This document shows, one piece after another, positions 1 to 5,675 of a stretch of DNA of 5,675 bases. The translations under genes were made by a program, and so were the position numbers. Location of the stretch: NCBI GenBank assembly GCA_039208045.1, contig JBCCRH010000395.1, forward strand, positions 1 to 5,675, written 5' to 3'. Origin of the DNA: JBCCRH01 sp039208045 (GTDB taxonomy: Bacteria; Bacteroidota; Bacteroidia; Chitinophagales; Saprospiraceae). The stretch's first letter is position 1. Every line of letters begins with the position of its first letter. The notes under the pieces are model-generated. The model did not search any database and was not told where the DNA came from. It saw only the letters and a list, made by a program, of their open reading frames with translations.

Positions 1-275
1 GCATGGGCGAAGGGGTTGGTGTGGATGAATGGGGTAATAAAGACGTCTATGCGGTTACCAGTAGCTTATTCCATAATATTTGGTACGTATTATTCTACTC
101 CCTCCTGATGATTCCTCTGGGCTATCATCTACATCATGGACTAAAAAGTGCTTTTAAGACACTAGGCTTTTATCACCGAAGCGGCCTGCAATGGGTGGCA
201 AAAGTTTCTTTGGTTTATGCTCTGATTATTGCCATTGGATTTGGCATCATTCCATTCATCGTTTATCTCAAATAA
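1..275 (+). CDS. sdhC: Succinate dehydrogenase cytochrome b subunit, C-terminal part (5' end outside window)
   Basis: This is the C-terminal ~90 residues of the membrane anchor of succinate:quinone oxidoreductase, which holds heme b and passes electrons from the SdhB clusters to quinone. The first complete codon in frame is an ATG at position 3. It is almost certainly internal, because this single-subunit (b558-type) anchor is usually a little over 200 residues with five membrane helices and only the last two fit here. Counting from that Met, hydrophobic helices lie at about residues 24-41 and 64-88. Between them is the family signature FHLxHG, seen as YHLHHGLKSAFKTLG (41-55); its histidines (42, 44, 45) include the likely heme ligand. 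The TAA is 9 bp before sdhA, consistent with the sdhCAB order. No separate sdhD is present, as expected for this type. Identification is firm; the exact ligand assignment is inferred from the family. Confidence 0.9.
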   Translation, partial: MGEGVGVDEWGNKDVYAVTSSLFHNIWYVLFYSLLMIPLGYHLHHGLKSAFKTLGFYHRSGLQWVAKVSLVYALIIAIGFGIIPFIVYLK

Positions 276-284
276 GCAGATCGT

Positions 285-2195
285 ATGATTTTAGACGCAA
301 AAATACCAGAAGGCCCCTTAGAGCAGAAGTGGCGTAACTACCAGATGAAGAGCAAGCTCATCAATCCGGCCAATAAGAAAAAACTGCACATTATCGTGGT
401 GGGTTCTGGCCTTTCTGGGGCGGGCGCAGCGGCTACCTTGGCGGAGCTAGGGTATGATGTCACTTGCTTTTGCTATCAAGACTCAGCGCGAAGGGCGCAC
501 TCTGTGGCTGCTCAAGGGGGTATTAATGCGGCTAAGAATTATCAGCATGATGGCGATAGCGTTTGGCGGATGTTTTACGATACACTCAAAGGCGGCGATT
601 TCCGTTCGCGTGAAGCGAATACCTACCGATTAGCAGAGCTATCGGCCCCGCTTATTGATCACTACACGCAGCAAGGGGTGCCTTTTGCTCGCGAGTATGG
701 TGGAGTGCTTGTGAATCGTAGTTTTGGAGGGGTGCAAGTACAGCGTACCTTTTATGCTCGGGGGCAAACGGGGCAACAGCTGCTACTGGCAGCGTATTCG
801 CAGCTGTACAAGATGATTCGTGCAAAGAAGGTGAAGATGTTGGCACGCCATGAGATGCTAGATTTGGTATTGGTGAACCAAAAAGCAAAAGGGATCATTG
901 CGCGTGATTTGGTGACGGGTGCCTTAAAGCGTTTTGCCGCCGATGCTGTGGTGTTGGCTACTGGTGGATATTCTCGTGTCTTTCGCTTGTCCACTTTAGC
1001 CATTGGCTGTAATGGTAGTGCCATCTGGAAAGCCCATAAAAGAGGGGCGTATTTTGCTGCTCCTAGCTTTACCCAAATTCATCCTACTGCACTACCACAG
1101 TCGAGCGAAGCCCAATCCAAGCTCACCCTCATGTCGGAGTCCCTGCGCAATGATGGCCGCATTTGGGTACCCAAAAGACAAGGCGATTGGCGTAAAGCAA
1201 ACGATATACCAGAAGAAGAACGAGACTACTACCTCGAACGCAGATACCCCAGCTTTGGCAACCTTGCCCCTCGCGACATCGCCTCCCGCGCCGCCAAGGA
1301 ACGTATCGACGCTGGCTATGGCGTAGGACGCCTCAAAAATGCCGTCTATCTTGATTTTAAGCACGCCATTCAACAATTTGGCGAAAGCACTATAAAAGAT
1401 CGCTATGGCAACCTTTTTACCATGTACAAAAAGATAACCGGAGTAGATGCCTACAAAGAACCCATGCAAATTTCCCCAGCTGCACACTTTTCGATGGGAG
1501 GGCTGTGGGTAGATTATGAGCTGATGACCACCATTGAAGGCTTATATGCAGTAGGCGAGTGCAACTTTTCAGATCATGGCGCTAATCGCTTGGGAGCCAA
1601 CTCTCTGCTACAGGCTAGTGTAGATGGCTATTTCATTCTTCCGAATACCATCAATAACTATTTGGCCGCTGAGCTGAAGACAAAAGAGGTAACTATTAAC
1701 CATCCTGCTTTTACAGCAGTGGAAGCGGAAGTAGGAAAACATATTGCTAAGATACTTGCCGTGAAAGGTTCCAAAACAGTGGATCAGTTTCACCGCGAAC
1801 TGGGCAAAATTATGTGGCAGGAGTGTGCGATGAGCCGCAATAAAGCAGGCTTACAGCAAGCTGTAGAGCAGATAAAGGCCTTGCGGGAAGAGTTTTGGCA
1901 GGAAATAAAAGTGACTGGCAGGAGCGATGAAATGAATACCGAATTAGAAAAAGCACTTCGACTGTACGACTTTATTGAACTAGGCATCCTGATGTGTACA
2001 GATGCGCTGCAGCGGGAGGAGTCTTGTGGTGCCCATTTTCGCGAAGAATATCAAACAGAAGAGGGCGAAGCGGTACGAGTAGACGAGGACTATTCCTATG
2101 TATCCGCTTGGGAATACCAGGCCAGCGCCTTTAAGCTCCACAAAGAGGAGCTAGATTTTGAATTTGTAACCCCAACCGTAAGAAGCTATAAATAA
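285..2195 (+). CDS. sdhA: Succinate dehydrogenase flavoprotein subunit
   Basis: This 636-residue catalytic subunit oxidises succinate to fumarate at the cytoplasmic face of the membrane and hands electrons to SdhB. Visible landmarks in order: the FAD Rossmann motif [11 protein letters not shown] (40-50); the covalent-flavin site [14 protein letters not shown] (69-82), where His72 is the expected 8-alpha-histidyl FAD ligand; QIHPTAL (264-270); PRDIASR (329-335), whose Arg330 matches the catalytic proton-shuttle arginine; HFSMGGL (401-407); and [14 protein letters not shown] (430-443), with a substrate-binding Arg435. The C-terminal tail ends in TVRSYK, a form I recognise from Bacteroidetes homologues. 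The length is typical of that group. The ATG at 285 starts right after the sdhC stop with no Shine-Dalgarno sequence. The frame overlaps sdhB by one base. Fumarate reductase is the same fold and cannot be excluded by sequence alone. Base composition shifts inside the gene (see findings), but no active-site residue is lost. Confidence 0.97.
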   Translation: MILDAKIPEGPLEQKWRNYQMKSKLINPANKKKLHIIVVGSGLSGAGAAATLAELGYDVTCFCYQDSARRAHSVAAQGGINAAKNYQHDGDSVWRMFYDTLKGGDFRSREANTYRLAELSAPLIDHYTQQGVPFAREYGGVLVNRSFGGVQVQRTFYARGQTGQQLLLAAYSQLYKMIRAKKVKMLARHEMLDLVLVNQKAKGIIARDLVTGALKRFAADAVVLATGGYSRVFRLSTLAIGCNGSAIWKAHKRGAYFAAPSFTQIHPTALPQSSEAQSKLTLMSESLRNDGRIWVPKRQGDWRKANDIPEEERDYYLERRYPSFGNLAPRDIASRAAKERIDAGYGVGRLKNAVYLDFKHAIQQFGESTIKDRYGNLFTMYKKITGVDAYKEPMQISPAAHFSMGGLWVDYELMTTIEGLYAVGECNFSDHGANRLGANSLLQASVDGYFILPNTINNYLAAELKTKEVTINHPAFTAVEAEVGKHIAKILAVKGSKTVDQFHRELGKIMWQECAMSRNKAGLQQAVEQIKALREEFWQEIKVTGRSDEMNTELEKALRLYDFIELGILMCTDALQREESCGAHFREEYQTEEGEAVRVDEDYSYVSAWEYQASAFKLHKEELDFEFVTPTVRSYK

Positions 2196-2938
2196 TGACC
2201 GTAACATTTAAAATTTGGAGACAAGATGGCCCCACTGCAAAGGGTGGATTTAAGGCCTATCAGGTAAATGACTTGACGGAAGATATGTCGTTTTTGGAAG
2301 CACTGGATCATTTAAATGAACAGCTAGTCTTGAATGATGAAAAAGTGATTGCCTTCGAGTACGACTGCCGAGAAGGAATCTGTGGGCAGTGTGGCGTATT
2401 CATCGACGGGCGCGCCCACGGGCCGCATAACAATTTGACGACTTGCCAATTGCATATGCGTAGCTTCGAAGATGGTGCAACAATTGTGGTAGAGCCATGG
2501 CGAGCTACCGCTTTTCCCATTATAAAAGATCTCATTGTAGATCGCTCTGCTTTTGATCGAATTATTGAGCAAGGAGCATACATCAGTGCGAAGACCGGGA
2601 CGGCACCAGAGGCTAATGCAATTTTGATTGGTAAAGAAGTGATAGACCGAGCGATGGACGCAGCAGCTTGCATCGGCTGTGGCGCTTGTGTGGCGACTTG
2701 TAAGAATTCTTCAGCAGCACTATTTACTTCAGCAAAGATCAACCATCTCAATGCCTTACCGCAAGGCCAGCCCGAAGCGCATCGCCGCGTACTGGATATG
2801 ACCAAGCAAATGGAGCAAGAAGGATTTGGCCATTGCTCCTTCACTGGCGCGTGCGAAGTGGAATGCCCAGAGGGAATTTCCATCGTAAATATAGCCGAAA
2901 TGAACGCTAGGTATCTGAAAGCCAAGCTGTTTGGTTAG
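2195..2938 (+). CDS. sdhB: Succinate dehydrogenase iron-sulfur subunit
   Basis: This 247-residue subunit carries electrons from the flavin to the quinone site. The N-terminal ferredoxin-like domain has the [2Fe-2S] ligands Cys58, Cys63, Cys66 (CREGICGQC) and Cys84 (TTCQLHM). The C-terminal domain has CIGCGACVATCKN (159-171) and CSFTGACEVECPEGI (214-228). By comparison with E. coli SdhB, Cys159/162/165 and Cys224 bind the [4Fe-4S] cluster, and Cys169, Cys214 and Cys220 bind the [3Fe-4S] cluster. All eleven ligands are present. The residue after Cys169 is Lys rather than the Pro common in proteobacterial SdhB; I recall this CKN form from Bacteroidetes. The ATG overlaps the sdhA stop as TAATG, which suggests translational coupling and fixes the start. 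It is the last gene of the sdhCAB operon, because the following 346 bp contain no reading frame of interest. Confidence 0.97.
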   Translation: MTVTFKIWRQDGPTAKGGFKAYQVNDLTEDMSFLEALDHLNEQLVLNDEKVIAFEYDCREGICGQCGVFIDGRAHGPHNNLTTCQLHMRSFEDGATIVVEPWRATAFPIIKDLIVDRSAFDRIIEQGAYISAKTGTAPEANAILIGKEVIDRAMDAAACIGCGACVATCKNSSAALFTSAKINHLNALPQGQPEAHRRVLDMTKQMEQEGFGHCSFTGACEVECPEGISIVNIAEMNARYLKAKLFG

Positions 2939-3041
2939 ACAACCAATATATTAATAAAAAACACACATGTTGGTTGCTTAAATATGTAAAAACACGTAAA
3001 CTATATATTATGTTAAAATGCCATATTTTTATAGTGTTTTC

Positions 3042-3072
3042 TTTTTAAATCTGTTTGGGTTTGCTATATTTG
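3042..3072 (+). promoter_or_regulatory. Candidate Bacteroidetes-type promoter
   Basis: TATATTTG at 3065-3072 matches the Bacteroidetes -7 consensus TAnnTTTG exactly. The expected -33 TTTG would fall at 3042-3045, where the sequence is TTTT, a one-base mismatch at the 19-base spacing. Transcription would begin near 3079, giving the downstream gene a leader of about 200 nt. The match is on one strand in AT-rich DNA, so chance is possible. Confidence 0.4.
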
Positions 3073-3157
3073 ATACATGCAGATGAGTAATCCCCTCTAA
3101 TCATCTTTCCCGGTTTTTTTATAACATATTACTTCGAGAGCTACACACATACCTTCG

Positions 3158-3173
3158 TCCTTTATCCAAAGGA
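3158..3173 (+). other. Small perfect hairpin in the leader
   Basis: TCCTTT pairs with AAAGGA around the four-base loop ATCC, giving a 6-bp perfect stem. No T-run follows, so it is not a terminator. It lies in the predicted transcribed leader of the gene at 3285. A stem this short can arise by chance. Confidence 0.3.
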
Positions 3174-3210
3174 TTGCAATTATACATTCTAGATATTGCT
3201 AAGCTAATCA

Positions 3211-3238
3211 CTACTTGCAGGAGTCAGGCCCTGCGTAG
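3211..3238 (+). other. Hairpin 46 bases upstream of the start codon at 3285
   Basis: CTAC (3211-3214) pairs with GTAG (3235-3238), and GCAGG (3217-3221) pairs with CCTGC (3230-3234). This gives nine base pairs, seven of them in two perfect blocks richer in G and C than the surroundings, with a two-base TT bulge on the 5' side and an 8-base loop. No T-run follows. It could be a 5' leader structure or a protein-binding inverted repeat. I do not recognise it as a known riboswitch. Confidence 0.4.
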
Positions 3239-3284
3239 GAGTAATTTGTAGCGCCCTATTATACGATTGAGAAAAGATGTAAAG

Positions 3285-4178
3285 ATGGCAACGATTCCTA
3301 TTCCTATGAACAAAACTGCTAATCGGCTACTGCAATGGCCACTAGCAGACTTACTAAAAAATAAGGGTATTCAAGTGCAGCGTTTTTCATGGAATCCAGA
3401 ACAAACCAGAACGTTTATTGGAAAAGAACAAACGAAAATTACACTACCAGCCCACGCTATTGAAAACACTATTAAAGAGTCAGCGACTGATGCTGTTACC
3501 TTGGAGTTAGTAGAACTATATACTAAATCGAGTATGCTTTTCGCTGGGCGGACGAGTACTTCCGATGATCGGATTTTACATAATTATGGACAGCTGTTCA
3601 TTCAGCTCTATCACAAGCAAGTACCCCTACGCTTAATCAAACCAATTACGATTCAACTGCAGGAACAGACACTAAAAAAAGATGCACTTGAAGAAAGGCT
3701 ATACCGCAGCGGTACTACTACTACGCGCTCGTTTAGCGGGCAAGCAGGGGTGGATTGGAAACAATCGGACTCGCCCATACTGAGAGCAGCAATGGGAAAG
3801 TTAAAATACAGTTTCCGCTTTCAGTTACAGAAATTGGGATGGGTACAGTGTGCCGCTCCCTTGCCGGCTCAGTCAAAACAAGTGATGGTTAGCGCGAGGT
3901 ACCGATCAGATGCAGGGCCACTGGATGAGAAAGTAGCTTTTTTACTATTCGATAAGTATCAGGCAATGGCGAGTATGTATCCCCAAAATCGGCACTTTTC
4001 GGCCTTTAATATTCCGGCCGGTCAAAAAGCGACGATCATTATTCTGGGCCGCAGAAAAAGCATGTATTTTTTTGGCAAACAATCGACTGATAAAACGACA
4101 AACACCAGTTTTGAAATACCATTAGAACGACACTCTATTCAACAGCTTTTTACTAACCTTAAACTGCTTAACACCTAA
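3285..4178 (+). CDS. Bacteroidetes two-domain protein of unknown function, ZU5-like first domain, no signal peptide
   Basis: I cannot name this 297-residue protein's function. Two blocks recall a beta-rich family common in Bacteroidetes. The first (about 45-125) has IGKEQTKITLPAHAI and then LELVELYTKSSMLFAGRTST (73-92), matching the pattern I remember as a glycine-initiated 'iPa-af' strand, an 'E-y' strand and a 'T-s-g' turn in ZU5-like domains. The second (about 170-290) has FRFQLQKLGWVQC (177-189) and FNIPAGQ (241-247), like the 'lGW-n-D' and 'lP-G' strands of the second domain in that family. Homologues are usually exported or lipoproteins, but this N-terminus (MATIPIPMNKTANRLL) has no hydrophobic core or lipobox, and an in-frame TAG at 3249-3251 rules out a longer start. 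The ATG at 3285 is preferred over an in-frame TTG at 3267, which would add only MRKDVK; an ATG at 3306 is also possible. The gene stands alone between its own leader and terminator. Family assignment is from memory and moderate. Confidence 0.75.
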   Translation: MATIPIPMNKTANRLLQWPLADLLKNKGIQVQRFSWNPEQTRTFIGKEQTKITLPAHAIENTIKESATDAVTLELVELYTKSSMLFAGRTSTSDDRILHNYGQLFIQLYHKQVPLRLIKPITIQLQEQTLKKDALEERLYRSGTTTTRSFSGQAGVDWKQSDSPILRAAMGKLKYSFRFQLQKLGWVQCAAPLPAQSKQVMVSARYRSDAGPLDEKVAFLLFDKYQAMASMYPQNRHFSAFNIPAGQKATIIILGRRKSMYFFGKQSTDKTTNTSFEIPLERHSIQQLFTNLKLLNT

Positions 4179-4185
4179 AACCTGC

Positions 4186-4199
4186 GCCTAGAAATAGGC
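4186..4199 (+). other. GNRA-loop mini-hairpin after the stop codon
   Basis: GCCTA and TAGGC form a 5-bp stem closed by a GAAA tetraloop, seven bases after the TAA at 4176-4178. No T-run follows directly, so it is probably not itself the terminator. It may protect the 3' end of the transcript or be coincidental. Confidence 0.3.
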
Positions 4200-4220
4200 C
4201 TATTACCCATTTATTCAAAA

Positions 4221-4264
4221 AGCAACTATTGGCGCCCATGTGCGTCAGTAGTTGTTTGTTTTTT
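4221..4264 (+). terminator. Intrinsic terminator of the 297-residue protein gene, possibly bidirectional
   Basis: Bases 4221-4235 pair with 4242-4256 in a 15-bp stem that includes three G-U wobbles, around a 6-base loop (CCATGT). It is followed by TGTTTTTT at 4257-4264. On the - strand the complement of the AAAAA upstream of the stem gives a short T-run after the hairpin, so it could also stop transcription of the convergent reductase gene, though the wobbles become mismatches there. Its place between two convergent genes supports the call. Confidence 0.8.
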
Positions 4265-4275
4265 GGGAAAGCTTG

Positions 4276-5034
4276 TTAAGAACGCAAGTAAGAAGCACCA
4301 TTGATATCCAGAATACAGCCTGTGGTGAAAGTCGATTTTTCATTGGCTAAAAATAAAATACAATGAGCGACTTCCTCCGGTAGTGCCACGCGATTGAAAG
4401 GGCTCTGCGCTTTGATTTGTGGCCCTTTTTCACCCTCCAAAATCGCCTGAGCCATATCGGTCGCTACGAATCCAGGCGCAATCACTCCAATAAAAATCCC
4501 ATAAGGTGCTAGCTTTTGCGCTAGCGATTGACTCATCGCATTCAGCCCCGCCTTACTCGCCCCATAAGCGGGATGATTCGGCTCCCCTCGAAATGCACCA
4601 CGCGAAGAGATATTGATGATGGCTCCACTCTTTTGAGGAATCATATACTGAGCAGCACAAAAAGTGACATTGGCAGGGCCGAGCAGATTGACATCCAAGG
4701 TCTGCGTCCAAGCCGCTTGCCAATCCTGGTAGTTGGTACTCTCGATAGGATGATCGACGTAGATGCCAGCATTATTCACCACAATATCAATTTTCCCAAA
4801 CTCACGATGCACCGTTTCAAATAACTGCTCCACCGCTTTTGGCTTACTCACATCCGCTTTGATGGCAAAGTGCTCGTCTCCTTCCATCGCTTCGATGGTT
4901 GCTGCCGCTGCCTGCTTATCTTTCCTAAAATTGACTGCTACTTTCGCTCCTTGCGCAGCAAACGCAATAGCTGCCGCCTTTCCAATCCCTCTTGACCCAC
5001 CTGTGATTAAAACCGACTTTCCCAGAAATTCCAT
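4276..5034 (-). CDS. Short-chain dehydrogenase/reductase (SDR), FabG-like
   Basis: This 252-residue classical SDR is a soluble NAD(P)(H)-dependent oxidoreductase with a Rossmann fold. Numbering from the ATG at 5034: cofactor motif TGGSRGIG (11-18), basic residues after strand 2 (FRKDK, 36-40) that favour NADPH, adenine-site Asp61, NNAG (87-90), and the catalytic tetrad Asn116, Ser144, Tyr157, Lys161 (YGASK). The Ser-to-Tyr spacing of 13 is as in E. coli FabG. PGF at 187-189 and the C-terminal TTGCILDINGASY complete the pattern. The length is normal for the family. The frame can be extended upstream to a TTG at 5076 (14 extra residues, Lys-rich), but the ATG at 5034 gives the standard SDR start MEFLGKSVLITGG and is preferred. 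It is not within a fatty-acid synthesis cluster, so a 3-oxoacyl-ACP reductase role is only one option; sugar, steroid or other carbonyl substrates are equally possible. It converges on the upstream gene and diverges from the methyltransferase. Confidence 0.93.
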   Translation of the reverse strand: MEFLGKSVLITGGSRGIGKAAAIAFAAQGAKVAVNFRKDKQAAAATIEAMEGDEHFAIKADVSKPKAVEQLFETVHREFGKIDIVVNNAGIYVDHPIESTNYQDWQAAWTQTLDVNLLGPANVTFCAAQYMIPQKSGAIINISSRGAFRGEPNHPAYGASKAGLNAMSQSLAQKLAPYGIFIGVIAPGFVATDMAQAILEGEKGPQIKAQSPFNRVALPEEVAHCILFLANEKSTFTTGCILDINGASYLRS

Positions 5035-5057
5035 GCCTTTTACTTTTTTTATGGCTT

Positions 5058-5088
5058 CGAATATATTCTTTTTCAAAAGATTTCCGAA
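5058..5088 (-). promoter_or_regulatory. Candidate promoter of the SDR gene
   Basis: Read on the - strand, TTCG (5088-5085), a 19-base spacer, then TATATTCG (5065-5058) each differ by one base from the Bacteroidetes consensus TTTG-19-TAnnTTTG. The start point would be near 5050, about 16 bases before the ATG at 5034, a sensible leader length. The -7 element overlaps the palindrome GAATATATTC (5059-5068). Confidence 0.35.
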
Positions 5089-5117
5089 GTTGTGTGCAGC
5101 AAATCTTGTGTTCCACT

Positions 5118-5675
5118 ATGGCGAATCAGACCAGCTCCAGTACTACCAAGCAATCGATCATTGATTACTATGATCAAACGCAGTTTGATTATTCTGTTGC
5201 CTGGACGGGGAAGGTGGACAAAGCCGTACATTTTGGGTTTTATGATGCCACAGCACGCACCCACCGAGAAGCATTACTCAATACGAACCGAGTACTGGCT
5301 AAGTGGGCAGCGCTAGAGGGGGGCCAGCGGGTGCTGGATGCAGGCTGCGGACAGGGAGGAAGTTGCTTTTGGATGCATCAACAGTTGGATGTAGAAACAG
5401 TTGGTATTGCTCCGGTAGCCTCTCAAATTGCAGTGTGTCGAGCTAATGCGGCAGAGCTTGGCTTAGCTTCCAAAGCTACGTTTGAGGTAGCTGACTTTTG
5501 TCAAATGCCCTTTGCTGATGCAAGCTTTGATGTAGTGTGGGCGTGCGAAAGCGTCTGCCATGCACAAAAGAAGAGGGCATTCTATCAAGAAGCCTACCGG
5601 GTGCTGAAGCCTGGAGGAAGACTCGTATTAGCGGAGTATTTGCGCTCCGCGCGACCATTAGCAGCTAAAGAAGAA
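5118..5675 (+). CDS. SAM-dependent methyltransferase, tocopherol/sterol methyltransferase-like (3' end outside window)
   Basis: An open frame of 186 codons begins at the ATG at 5118 and reaches the window edge without a stop. It encodes a class I (Rossmann) methyltransferase. Visible parts: an N-terminal lid region with IIDYYDQTQFDYS (14-26) and AVHFGFYDATARTHREA (36-52), matching the 'YYD...HHGYYD' layout of gamma-tocopherol and Erg6-type sterol methyltransferases; motif I VLDAGCGQGGS (72-82), the SAM-binding loop; VGIAPVASQ (95-103), where the usual ribose-binding acid is absent, as in the 'GITLSP' form of the tocopherol enzymes; VADFCQMPF (124-132) with Asp127 near the adenine; FDVVWACESVCHA (137-149); and VLKPGGRLVLAEY (162-174). 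The family acts on small molecules or lipids (tocopherols, sterols, glycine betaine precursors, polyketides), so the substrate here is unknown. UbiE/MenG-type quinone methylation is less likely given the N-terminal layout. No Shine-Dalgarno sequence precedes it. It diverges from the SDR gene across 83 bp. Confidence 0.9.
   Translation, partial: MANQTSSSTTKQSIIDYYDQTQFDYSVAWTGKVDKAVHFGFYDATARTHREALLNTNRVLAKWAALEGGQRVLDAGCGQGGSCFWMHQQLDVETVGIAPVASQIAVCRANAAELGLASKATFEVADFCQMPFADASFDVVWACESVCHAQKKRAFYQEAYRVLKPGGRLVLAEYLRSARPLAAKEE

Larger units (their letters stand above)
2939..3284. other. AT-rich intergenic region between sdhB and the 297-residue protein
   Basis: This stretch of about 346 bp has no convincing gene on either strand. 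The first part (to about 3075) is very AT-rich and holds only weak inverted repeats: CAACCAA at 2940-2946 with TTGGTTG at 2970-2976, and AAAACAC at 2989-2995 with GTGTTTT at 3034-3040. The second part holds a candidate Bacteroidetes promoter, a seven-T run at 3114-3120 and two hairpins, each listed separately. It probably contains the end of the sdh transcript and the promoter and leader of the next gene. No clear intrinsic terminator for sdhCAB is visible. Confidence 0.7.

Noticed and set aside
1092..1487. Antisense open frame of 131 codons inside sdhA
   Set aside because: It coincides with the C-rich wobble block of sdhA, which removes stop codons on the opposite strand. No protein family is recognisable.
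2308..2925. Long open frame of 205 codons antisense to sdhB
   Set aside because: It lies entirely opposite a fully conserved gene. Its translation has no recognisable domain, and it reads as the mirror of sdhB codon bias.
2940..2976. Inverted repeat CAACCAA/TTGGTTG as the sdh terminator
   Set aside because: The stem is only 7 bp with a 23-base loop and no T-run follows, so it is too weak to call.
3076..3099. Seven-codon reading frame ATG CAG ATG ... TAA as a leader peptide
   Set aside because: It would begin at or before the predicted transcription start, has no ribosome-binding signal, and its codons show no regulatory run of one amino acid.
3237..3242. AGGAGT as a Shine-Dalgarno sequence
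   Set aside because: No suitable start codon lies 5-10 bases downstream; the nearest TTG is followed directly by TAG, and the ATG at 3285 is 42 bases away.
3267..3284. TTG start for the 297-residue protein
   Set aside because: An ATG lies six codons downstream in an A-rich context, which is a more usual start. The extra residues MRKDVK add no recognisable element.
5035..5076. Extended TTG start of the reductase (14 extra residues)
   Set aside because: The ATG at 5034 gives the standard SDR N-terminus with the glycine motif at residue 11. The extension would also cover the candidate promoter and palindrome.
4763..5164. Open frame of 133 codons on the + strand opposite the reductase
   Set aside because: Its Ala/Ser-rich translation is the complement of the SDR coding sequence, and it overlaps the true methyltransferase start in another frame.

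Overview
The window most likely comes from the chromosome of a member of the Bacteroidetes. Three things point that way. First, an SdhC-A-B succinate dehydrogenase operon of the single-cytochrome-b type has protein signatures I recognise from that phylum. Second, none of the five gene starts visible has a convincing Shine-Dalgarno sequence. Third, the one good promoter core, at 3065-3072, fits the Bacteroidetes TAnnTTTG -7 consensus. The content is ordinary chromosomal metabolism. I see no insertion sequence, CRISPR array, tRNA, rRNA or phage gene.

Layout. Positions 1-2938 hold the end of sdhC (5' end outside the window), complete sdhA and complete sdhB, all on the + strand with a 9-bp gap and then a 1-bp TAATG overlap, so clearly one transcript. 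Positions 2939-3284 are a gene-free, AT-rich stretch with a candidate promoter and two hairpins. It leads into a 297-residue protein (3285-4178, +) that looks like a Bacteroidetes-specific two-domain family but has no signal peptide. A strong hairpin plus T-run at 4221-4264 ends that gene and lies in the convergent gap before a short-chain dehydrogenase/reductase (4276-5034, -). An 83-bp divergent gap then separates it from a class I SAM-dependent methyltransferase (5118 to beyond 5675, +). The methyltransferase runs off the window without a stop codon, so a search for closed reading frames misses it.

How the genes work together. SdhCAB form one membrane complex that oxidises succinate to fumarate and passes the electrons through FAD, three Fe-S clusters and heme to quinone. 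The reductase and the methyltransferase are divergent and may share a control region, but their substrates cannot be read from sequence. The two-domain protein appears to be a single-gene transcription unit.

The points most worth a second look are a sharp switch in GC skew and wobble-base choice inside sdhA, the structured leader before the 297-residue protein, that protein's missing export signal, and the palindrome in the divergent control region. Nothing here clearly amounts to a new biological system.
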